A stretch of DNA of 32,084 nt from an uncultured Lachnospiraceae bacterium (GTDB lineage: Bacteria; Bacillota; Clostridia; Lachnospirales; Lachnospiraceae): NCBI GenBank assembly GCA_947650005.1, contig CANSTU010000039.1:1-32084 (forward strand), in the 5' to 3' direction. A program made the translations under genes and the position numbers. This document shows, one piece after another, positions 23,692 to 30,055 of this stretch. The notes beneath the pieces were generated by a model, which saw only the letters and a program-made list of their open reading frames with translations, made no database searches and had not been told where the DNA came from. How positions within the stretch are numbered: position 1 is the first letter of the stretch; each line of letters begins with the position of its first letter.

Positions 23692-23729
23692 CAGCCTGGT
23701 CGGCAGCAGCCGGGATACAGCGGGATTTG

Positions 23730-23900
23730 AATGCTTGCTAAAGCACGTAGGAGGGAACAAGTTTGGATGTTAAATTCCAAACGCTCTATTTTGTGACAGT
23801 ATCGTAAGCGCTGCTTAGGATATACAGGGATATAAGATTGAAACTATGTTTCAATCTCTCTGATTTGTATGCGCGTCAAAACGCGCGGATGGGTATGAGA
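23730..23900 (+). repeat. B-A-C-A-B hairpin array in front of rlmB
   Basis: B-like GCTTGC-TAAA-GCACG (23733-23747); A GTTTGGA/TCCAAAC (23761-23782); C (TATCGTAA 23800-23807 with TTAGGATA 23815-23822, one mismatch); A GATTGAAAC-TAT-GTTTCAATC (23836-23856); B GCGCGT-CAAA-ACGCGC (23871-23886); tail GGATGGGT just before the rlmB starts. The A units are 75 bases apart. TTGGAT (23763) and TATTTT (23787) are spaced 18 and may act as a promoter. Confidence 0.75.
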
Positions 23901-24644
23901 ATGGAAAATCAGGAAATGAGAATAGAAGGGCGCAATGCGGTACTGGAAGCAATGCGTTCCGGAAAAGCGGTGGACAGGCTGTATGTTTTGGACGGATGCC
24001 AGGACGGCCCGGTGGGTACAATAAAGAGGGAAGCGAGGAAGCGGGATGTTCCCATTAAATATGTATCAAGGGAGCGTCTAGATCAAATGTCCGAGACGGG
24101 AAAGCACCAAGGAGTGATAGCGTTTGCGGCCGCATATGCATATGCGCAGGTGGAGGATATGTTGTCCTTGGCTGAGAAGAAAGGGGAGCCGCCCTTTTTG
24201 ATCCTCTTGGATAATATAGAAGATCCCCATAATTTGGGCGCTATCATCCGCACGGCCAATCTGGCCGGTGTGCATGGGGTGATCATCCCCAAAGACCGGG
24301 CGGTGGGATTAACGGCAGCAGTGGCCCGTACCTCGGCTGGCGCTTTGAATTATACGCCGGTGGCTCGTGTGACCAACCTTGTGAAAACCATGGATGAATT
24401 GAAGAAAAAGGGAATGTGGTTTGTTTGCGCGGATATGGCTGGGACGCGGATGTATGATCTGGATTTGACCGGCGCCATGGGAATGGTGATCGGCAGCGAA
24501 GGAGAAGGCGTGGGGCGGCTTGTCCGGGAAAATTGTGATTTTGTGGCATCTATTCCCATGAAAGGGGATATCGATTCCCTGAACGCATCCGTCGCGGCCG
24601 GCGTACTGGCATATGAAATCGTAAGACAGAGGCTTGGGAAATGA
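23901..24644 (+). CDS. rlmB: 23S rRNA (guanosine-2'-O-)-methyltransferase RlmB-like (SpoU/TrmH family)
   Basis: Methylates a ribose in 23S rRNA (G2251 in E. coli) using S-adenosylmethionine, through the knotted SPOUT fold. 247 residues: N-terminal RNA-binding domain (EGRNAVLEAMRSG), then motif 1 DNIEDPHNLGAIIRTAN (N111, R117), motif 2 MVIGSEGEGV and motif 3 IPMKGDIDSLNASVAAG. In-frame ATGs at 23889 and 23895 also exist; I chose 23901 because it stands at the same distance from the repeat as in the other loci. The stop overlaps the next ATG (ATGA). Confidence 0.93.
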   Translation: MENQEMRIEGRNAVLEAMRSGKAVDRLYVLDGCQDGPVGTIKREARKRDVPIKYVSRERLDQMSETGKHQGVIAFAAAYAYAQVEDMLSLAEKKGEPPFLILLDNIEDPHNLGAIIRTANLAGVHGVIIPKDRAVGLTAAVARTSAGALNYTPVARVTNLVKTMDELKKKGMWFVCADMAGTRMYDLDLTGAMGMVIGSEGEGVGRLVRENCDFVASIPMKGDIDSLNASVAAGVLAYEIVRQRLGK

Positions 24645-26437
24645 GAAAAAGAGGTTTTTTGGCGGTCATATTCGGCAGCCTTCTTCTGGTTTTTCTGATC
24701 TCATTGGCTTCGATCCATCTTTTTGGGGCGACGAAGCAGGAAGCGGAGGCGGAAAGCACACAGGAGGTTGTCCGGGAAACCGGATCAGATGAAGAAGGGG
24801 GGGAGATAGAGGGGATACAAGTTAAGAGCGCGGAAAGCGACGGCCGGGAAGACGGCAGCGATGCGGCGGAGGAAGTATCCGCGGAAGCCGTGGCGGCGGG
24901 AAACTGGATGACAGAGGGGGAAGTGAGCGAAAATGGGATAACGGGAAAAGGAATATCGGAGGATGTAATATCCGAAAACCGGATTCCGGCTGAAACCCTG
25001 CTGCGAAGGAAGGACAGGACCGTATCAGGAAATGACGGCTCTGGCAGTCCAGTATCCGGAAACAATGTTTCAGGGAATGGGATATCTGAAAATAGCATAT
25101 CAGAAAATGATATATCGGAAAAACGCCTTTTGGGAGCCAGTATTTCTGAAAACGATAGTTTGGAAAACAGGATATCCGAAAAGAATCTCTCCGAAAGCGG
25201 CGTATCTCAAAATACGGTGTCTGAAAACCAGACATCCGGAAATCAGGCCTTAGGAAACGAGATATCCGCAGATACAACATCAGGAAACTCTGAATCGGGA
25301 AAACTGGCGTCAGGAAACGAGATATCTGCAGATACAACATCGGGAAATGCTGGATCGGAAAATCAGGCGTCAGGAAACGCGGTATCCGCAGATACAACGT
25401 CGGGAAACGCGGTATCGGGAAATCTGGCGTCGGGAAGCGTGATATCCGGAAATACAACATCGGAAAGCGCCGTATCGGAAAATCTGGTATCGGGAAACGA
25501 GATGTCTGCAGATACAATATCGGGAAACACGGTGTCGGGAAATCTGTCATGTGAAGATAGCGTATCGGGAAATCTGCTCTCAGGAAACAATGTTTCTGAA
25601 AACACGGTATCCGGCAATGGAGTTTCCGGAAACACAGCGGGACGGGCGTTGTCTGAAAATGCGGTCATGACCCTGGCCCAACGCCAGAAGGCGCGTAGTT
25701 CCCATAAGGAAACCTTGCTTGCAAATACCCAGGATCGGGCGACGATATCCGGAAACTGCATTGATTTTTCCAATATAAAAATTGCCTGCCTGGGGGACAG
25801 CATCACGGAAGCTTCCAATCTGGAAAGGCTGGAAAATTACAAAGAATTATCCTATCCGGCTGCTCTGGAAAAGGCCCTGGGGGCACGGGAAGTATACAAC
25901 CTGGGGATCGGAGGTTCTTCCATCGGCAGATATTGGGCGGACGCCTTCGTAGACAGATATCAGGAGATCCCGCAGGATACGGATCTCATTCTGGTCATGG
26001 GCGGGACGAATGATGGTTTCTGTGCCAGCATGGTGGAATTCGGCACGTCTACAGAACGGAAAAGTCGTACCTTTTGGGGAGATCTGGACGAGCTGATGGA
26101 CGGACTCGCGGCGGATTATCCGCATGCGGAGGTGATCTTTTTAACCCCGCTTCCCAACGGCCTGCACGATTACCTGAAAAAGGACCATCCTTATCTGATT
26201 TCCCAGGAAAAATATGCGCAGGTCATCGGTCAATTGGCGGCAGAACATGGTATGGAAGTAATCGATCTGTATAATTCCAATATTCTGGACGGTCACGACA
26301 AGGACAACGCCCTCCACCTGATGCCGGACAGCGTCCATCCCAATGTGGAGGGATATCGCATTCTGGGTGAGCATGTGGCGGCGGAGATCATCCGCCTGCT
26401 GGAGAAAAGGCACGCTTCAAGGGCGGGTTATGGATAA
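24641..26437 (+). CDS. Membrane-anchored SGNH/GDSL hydrolase with long S-[GE]-N pentapeptide stalk
   Basis: A 598-residue surface protein. Residues 6-29 form an N-terminal membrane segment (signal anchor). An acidic linker follows, then residues about 95-335 are built from some 45-50 five-residue units of the type [VI]-S-[GE]-N-x. The C-terminal domain (about 375-595) is an SGNH hydrolase: ACLGDSIT with S387, GIGGSS (block II), GGTND with N457, and DSVHPN with D563 and H566 as the catalytic pair. Such enzymes deacetylate or deacylate surface glycans, lipids or peptidoglycan. It is translationally coupled to rlmB. The stalk has a 20-residue super-repeat and is likely to vary in length between strains. 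Confidence 0.9.
   Translation: MRKRGFLAVIFGSLLLVFLISLASIHLFGATKQEAEAESTQEVVRETGSDEEGGEIEGIQVKSAESDGREDGSDAAEEVSAEAVAAGNWMTEGEVSENGITGKGISEDVISENRIPAETLLRRKDRTVSGNDGSGSPVSGNNVSGNGISENSISENDISEKRLLGASISENDSLENRISEKNLSESGVSQNTVSENQTSGNQALGNEISADTTSGNSESGKLASGNEISADTTSGNAGSENQASGNAVSADTTSGNAVSGNLASGSVISGNTTSESAVSENLVSGNEMSADTISGNTVSGNLSCEDSVSGNLLSGNNVSENTVSGNGVSGNTAGRALSENAVMTLAQRQKARSSHKETLLANTQDRATISGNCIDFSNIKIACLGDSITEASNLERLENYKELSYPAALEKALGAREVYNLGIGGSSIGRYWADAFVDRYQEIPQDTDLILVMGGTNDGFCASMVEFGTSTERKSRTFWGDLDELMDGLAADYPHAEVIFLTPLPNGLHDYLKKDHPYLISQEKYAQVIGQLAAEHGMEVIDLYNSNILDGHDKDNALHLMPDSVHPNVEGYRILGEHVAAEIIRLLEKRHASRAGYG
25252..25551 (+). repeat. Coding minisatellite, five 60-bp units
   Basis: Five in-frame units of exactly 60 bp start at 25252, 25312, 25372, 25432 and 25492. 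Each encodes a 20-residue block of the pattern SGNxxSADTTSGNxxSxxxx, with the first three most alike. Shorter 15-bp periodicity continues on both sides. Confidence 0.9.
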
Positions 26438-26446
26438 CGGGGAGTG

Positions 26447-26649
26447 AGGATTGAAAATTAAAATTTTCAATCCTCCTGAGTTGAGTGTCCGATTAAGCGG
26501 TCGGATGGGAGCAAGATTGGAAGAAAGACGCTTCCAACCTCCCTGAGTTGAATGCGCGCTAAAGCGGGCAGATGGGAGCAAGGTTGGAAGAAAGACGCTT
26601 CCAACCTCCCTGAGTTGAGTGCGCGCTAAAGCGCGCAGATGGGAGCATG
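26447..26649 (+). repeat. Tandem 67-bp A/B hairpin array in front of sigH
   Basis: Three units. A stems: AGGATTGAAAATT with its perfect inverse (26447-26474, 13 bp), AGATTGGAAG/CTTCCAACCT (from 26514, one mismatch), and the same with AGGTTGGAAG (26581-26607, perfect). B stems: TCCGA/TCGGA, GCGCGC-TAAA-GCGGGC (26553-26568, one mismatch), TGCGCGC-TAAA-GCGCGCA (26620-26637, perfect). The linker CTCCC (26539-26543, 26606-26610) is complementary to GGGAG (26574-26578, 26641-26645), and the last GGGAG is the sigH Shine-Dalgarno. The first A stem may also end transcription from upstream. Confidence 0.88.
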
Positions 26650-27273
26650 ATGAAAGGTTCCTACAGTGACAGCAGTGATGAAGAATTGATTCTCCGGCTC
26701 CGTGAGGGGGAGGGGGACATCACGGACTATATCTGTGATAAATATAAAAGGATGGTCAGAGCAAAAGCCAAATCTATGTTCCTGCTGGGCGGCGATGTGG
26801 ATGACCTGATTCAGGAGGGGATGGTCGGCCTGTTCAAAGCGGTACGCGACTACGATAGCGGAAGGGATGCCAGTTTTGCCACCTTCGCGGAGCTGTGCGT
26901 ATCCAGGCAGATGTATAAAGCGGTGCAGGCCTCTTCACGAAAAAAACACATGCCTCTGAATACCTATATTTCCCTTTACAGCGGCGGAGTGGAAACCGAC
27001 GAATCGGAGGAGACAGAGCTGATGAATGCCCTGCCCTCCGAGGGAGCGAAGAGCCCGGAGGAAATGATCATTGACCAGGAAAACGTTGCGGATCTTGAGC
27101 AAGTGATAGAAAAAGAATTGAGCGCTTTTGAAAAGCAGGTTCTGGATCTTTATATAACGGGAATGAGATATACTCAGATAGCAAGGGTACTGGGAAAAGA
27201 CGGGAAAAGTACAGACAACGCATTGCAGAGAATTAAGGGAAAATTACGGAAGGCCATTGGCAAAAATAGATAA
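26650..27273 (+). CDS. sigH: RNA polymerase sigma factor, SigH (Spo0H) type
   Basis: A 207-residue alternative sigma-70 family factor. Region 2 is seen as SDEELILRLREGEGD...ICDKYKRMVRAKA, DDLIQEGMVGLFKAVRDYD (core binding and -10 recognition) and FATFAELCVSRQM; region 4 is LSAFEKQVLDLYITGMRYTQIARVLG with a helix-turn-helix. Synteny with cysS-mrnC-rlmB is that of B. subtilis sigH, which controls the transition to sporulation. The preceding ATG at 26647 is also in frame, but 26650 gives the better spacing (four bases) to GGGAG. Its leader carries three hairpin repeat units. Confidence 0.9.
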   Translation: MKGSYSDSSDEELILRLREGEGDITDYICDKYKRMVRAKAKSMFLLGGDVDDLIQEGMVGLFKAVRDYDSGRDASFATFAELCVSRQMYKAVQASSRKKHMPLNTYISLYSGGVETDESEETELMNALPSEGAKSPEEMIIDQENVADLEQVIEKELSAFEKQVLDLYITGMRYTQIARVLGKDGKSTDNALQRIKGKLRKAIGKNR

Positions 27274-27299
27274 AAGTATATAAGAAAGGAAACGAAAAC

Positions 27300-28691
27300 A
27301 TGATTAGACTTAATTTTTCAGGAATCCAATCCCGCGAAGAAATGCACCAGTATCTGCAGACAAAACTGCAGATTCCTAGTTCCCAGGGCGAAGAAATGGA
27401 CGATATTTATAACTTTCTCACCCTGGCGGCCGGAAGAATACATATTATTGTGGAAGGGCTCGCCAAAAGCCGCAAGAGACTGGGAAGTTATCTGGACGGC
27501 GTACTCAAGACGCTGAAGGACGCGGAGGCTGTGACGGAGGGTCTGACGGTAGAACTGAGGGAGCAGATGGATGCGGGCAAGGAATGGCTGGATAATCCGT
27601 CGGTGCTGGAACAGTCCTGTGCGTTCAGCTCGCCTGCAATGGTGGACATAGAGAGCCGCCTGGCGCCTGCTTCTTCCAGGGAGGGATTGATGTACCATGC
27701 GGAAGGGATGCCTTATATCAGACTGCGCTATCCCAATGCGATGAATCTGCAGATCCAAGTGGGAGATGCGATGTATCCTTTCCTGGAAACGGAAAAGGAT
27801 ATCTGGACGGTGGAACTCCCCTTGGATCCCGGCTTTTATTATGTCCATCTCTATGTGGATAACTGCTTGGCGCTCAGCCCCTTTCTCCCAATCGGATACG
27901 GGCACTGCAGACCCGTGAACTATATTGAGGTGGGCCCCATGGAGGAGTTCTGTATGATGAAGGACGTTCCTCATGGTACGATTCGCCACGAATATTACTT
28001 TTCCACGGTGACTGGACGGACGGAAACCTGTATCTGCTACGTGCCGCCATGCTATGAGGAATCCCAGGAAGAATACCCCGTTCTCTACCTGCAGCACGGG
28101 TTTGGAGAAAACGAAAGAGGCTGGGTCTGGCAGGGCAAGGTAAACCATATTATGGACAATCTGCTGGCGGAGAAAAAGGCGGTCCCTATGCTGATCGTCA
28201 TGGGAAACGGCATGGTTCTGGAAGAGGCGGAAGAAGGGGGAATGCGCCTGGTTCATCAGAAATTCCCGAAGGAACTAACCGAGGATATTATTCCCTTCAT
28301 TGAAAAGAAGTATCGAGTCATCAAAGATAGAGAACACCGCGCCATGGCCGGCCTTTCCATGGGCTCCATGCAGACGAGCATATTGGTGGGGAATCACCCG
28401 GAGCTGTTCGCCTGGGCCGGACTTTTCAGCGGCTTCATGCATAATGTGATCGGCGATGCGCCGGACAACAGCCACTTGGAGACCATGAAGAATCCTGCGT
28501 TTAACAGCCAGATGAAGCTTTTCTTCCGGGGAATGGGTAGGAAGGACGAATTCTGGGACAGATTCGCGGCTGACGATGAATTCTGCCACGAATACGGCGT
28601 ACAATGCGTGCGCAGGGAATATATGGGTGCACACGAATGGAATGTATGGAGAGAATGTATTTATGATTTCCTGCAGCTGCTGTTTGTATAA
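27300..28691 (+). CDS. Esterase D/feruloyl-esterase type hydrolase with N-terminal barstar-like domain
   Basis: A 463-residue cytosolic protein without signal peptide. Residues about 140-225 look like an Ig-like esterase N-terminal domain. Residues 225-463 are an alpha/beta hydrolase of the putative-esterase family: LQHGFGENERGW (oxyanion region), AGLSMGS with nucleophile S353, likely D416 in GRKDEFW, and H445 in GAHEWNVW. Residues 1-87 resemble barstar, the barnase inhibitor: SREEMHQYLQTKL, then GEEMDDIYNFLT aligned with barstar GENLDALWDCLT, so D34 matches D35 while N38 replaces D39. AAGAAAGGAAA lies upstream of the ATG, 27 bases after sigH. The esterase call is firm; the barstar call rests on motif spacing. 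Confidence 0.85.
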   Translation: MIRLNFSGIQSREEMHQYLQTKLQIPSSQGEEMDDIYNFLTLAAGRIHIIVEGLAKSRKRLGSYLDGVLKTLKDAEAVTEGLTVELREQMDAGKEWLDNPSVLEQSCAFSSPAMVDIESRLAPASSREGLMYHAEGMPYIRLRYPNAMNLQIQVGDAMYPFLETEKDIWTVELPLDPGFYYVHLYVDNCLALSPFLPIGYGHCRPVNYIEVGPMEEFCMMKDVPHGTIRHEYYFSTVTGRTETCICYVPPCYEESQEEYPVLYLQHGFGENERGWVWQGKVNHIMDNLLAEKKAVPMLIVMGNGMVLEEAEEGGMRLVHQKFPKELTEDIIPFIEKKYRVIKDREHRAMAGLSMGSMQTSILVGNHPELFAWAGLFSGFMHNVIGDAPDNSHLETMKNPAFNSQMKLFFRGMGRKDEFWDRFAADDEFCHEYGVQCVRREYMGAHEWNVWRECIYDFLQLLFV

Positions 28692-28742
28692 AGCATAGTT
28701 TTTTCGTACTACAAAAAAGTTGTAAAAATTTCCCCGTATGGG

Positions 28743-28771
28743 TTGGCGAACCGGTCATTGGCAGTTATAAT
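28743..28771 (+). promoter_or_regulatory. Promoter of the small conserved gene
   Basis: TTGGCG (28743-28748), 17-base spacer, TATAAT (28766-28771). It lies inside the longest open frame, which supports the later start at 28821. Confidence 0.6.
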
Positions 28772-28820
28772 GGAGAAGAAACATCGTGACGGTTTACGAC
28801 AGAATACGGGGAAACTGTTT

Positions 28821-29162
28821 ATGGAAAAAACGTTGGCAGAGGAACGCAGCGCTGCGGTAGAAGCTGTCAGGACATATGATGGGACACAGGAGCTGGGGGA
28901 GCGGCTATGGAAGGCGATTGAGCTCCATGCGGGACAACAGTTCTACACGAGCAAAAAACTTCCGTTTATGTACACGGTAAAGGGAGGCGAGCTTTTCTGC
29001 GACCGGAAGGAAAAATCCATCACAAAGGCCACGATCCTGCGGGCCTATGAGAAGATCCGGACAGCGGAGGGCTCCGGGGAACCGATCAGAGGTCCAAAGC
29101 AGCTGAGCATGTTCGGCGCTCCCTATATCTGGAGCATCCTGAAAGGGATTGGGCTGATGTAG
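28821..29162 (+). CDS. Conserved hypothetical protein
   Basis: A 113-residue soluble protein without membrane segments. I recognise no function. The sequence ELHAGQQFYTSKKLPFMYTV, then a GELFCDRKEKSITKATI stretch and the end PKQLSMFGAPYIWSILK resemble a family of short Firmicutes proteins that share an 'R-K-x-K-S-I-T' core and a 'K-x-L-G-x-F-G-A' C-terminus, known to me only as hypothetical. The longer frame from 28743 overlaps a good promoter, so I start at the ATG 28821 with GGGGAAA upstream. A terminator hairpin follows. Confidence 0.7.
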   Translation: MEKTLAEERSAAVEAVRTYDGTQELGERLWKAIELHAGQQFYTSKKLPFMYTVKGGELFCDRKEKSITKATILRAYEKIRTAEGSGEPIRGPKQLSMFGAPYIWSILKGIGLM

Positions 29163-29199
29163 AGGAAATAGTTGTAAAGACATTCATAGGAATCCGAGT

Positions 29200-29237
29200 G
29201 AAGGGCCAGGAGAGTTTATCATTTTCCGGCCCTTTTC
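29200..29237 (+). terminator. Terminator after the conserved small gene
   Basis: AAGGGCC plus GGA pair with TCC plus GGCCCTT (29201-29211 with 29225-29234, one bulged A), followed by TTTTC. Confidence 0.75.
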
Positions 29238-29558
29238 TGAACGAAAAAAGCAGTGCCGGGAAAGCGGGACATTCTCTTTGGCGCCAAGGAGGTAGATCTA
29301 TAGGGAAAGTATCCGGTTCCGCAGGAATATGGGATGGGCATCCATCGTCATCCGTCCTTTTATTTTAACCGGCTGGACATGAATACAGCCGCATAGTGAG
29401 ATGAAAATAACAGATTTGTCTGAACTATTACAACGGAGTAACGGTTCAGACGGGTCTGTGTATTTATGGTATGAGAGTTTGAAAATCTTACGGTTGTCAT
29501 GCACTCAGCCTATCGCGATTTAAAAGAATTAATTGAAGAATGCAACATAATAAAAAGC
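29238..29558. other. Gene-free stretch before the metal-resistance operon, with a strong RNA-type hairpin
   Basis: About 320 bases with no believable gene. It holds a 10-bp perfect palindrome TTGGCGCCAA (29278-29287), an orphan AAGGAGGT-like site just after it with no start codon, and a hairpin at 29411-29458: a 15-bp outer stem (29411-29425 with 29444-29458) in which three pairs are G-U on the + strand RNA only, and an inner TTAC/GTAA stem. That asymmetry favours a + strand transcript. No clear promoter for it was found. Confidence 0.6.
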
Positions 29559-29615
29559 TTGCATTTCATAAAAAGCGTGTTATAATGGGATTAATATATG
29601 AACAAATGATCATAT
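29559..29615 (+). promoter_or_regulatory. arsR-cadA promoter and operator
   Basis: TTGCAT (29559-29564), 16-base spacer, TATAAT (29581-29586). Directly downstream, ATATGA (29596-29601) and TCATAT (29610-29615) form an inverted repeat with an 8-base centre containing ACAAATG. ArsR/SmtB repressors bind such A/T-rich ATATGA-type dyads at or just after the start point, so this is a likely self-regulation site. Confidence 0.7.
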
Positions 29616-29680
29616 GATATAATAATTGTTTCAAATTTGACCGAATGTACAGATTTTTAAGAATGGAGGATTTACCCTAT

Positions 29681-30055
29681 ATGAAGAGAAACCATGAGCA
29701 TGCGGAGGTGTGTGAATTTATCCATGTCCACGAAGAAGTAGTGGAGCGGGTGGCGGCACAGATGCCGGAAGAAGATGATCTGGACGATCTGGCGGAATTT
29801 TTTAAGATATTCGGGGATACGACCAGGATCAAGATGCTGTATGTGCTGTTGTGTTCCGAAATGTGCGTCTGCGATCTGGCGCGGATCCTGAATATGACCC
29901 AGTCCGCCATTTCCCATCAGCTGCGGATGCTGAAAAAGATGGATCTGGTGAAGAGCCGTAGGGAGGGGAAGAGCGTGGTCTATTCCCTTGCGGACGGGCA
30001 TATCAAAACGATTTTAAGCCAGGGTATGGATCATATACAGGAGGATGAGGACTGA
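29681..30055 (+). CDS. ArsR/SmtB family metal-sensing repressor (CadC-like)
   Basis: A 124-residue winged-helix repressor that would release DNA on binding Cd, Pb or Zn. The motif SEMCVCDLA gives C62 and C64, the core of the CadC alpha3 site, and C11 with H15/H17 in the N-terminal arm can complete it. A second alpha5-type site is suggested by D105, H107, H118 and E121 (YSLADGHIK...DHIQE). The recognition helix is TQSAISHQLRML. Upstream ATGs at 29645 and 29663 are in frame; 29681 is preferred because GGAGGA lies ten bases before it. Its stop overlaps the ATPase start (TGATG). Confidence 0.88.
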   Translation: MKRNHEHAEVCEFIHVHEEVVERVAAQMPEEDDLDDLAEFFKIFGDTTRIKMLYVLLCSEMCVCDLARILNMTQSAISHQLRMLKKMDLVKSRREGKSVVYSLADGHIKTILSQGMDHIQEDED

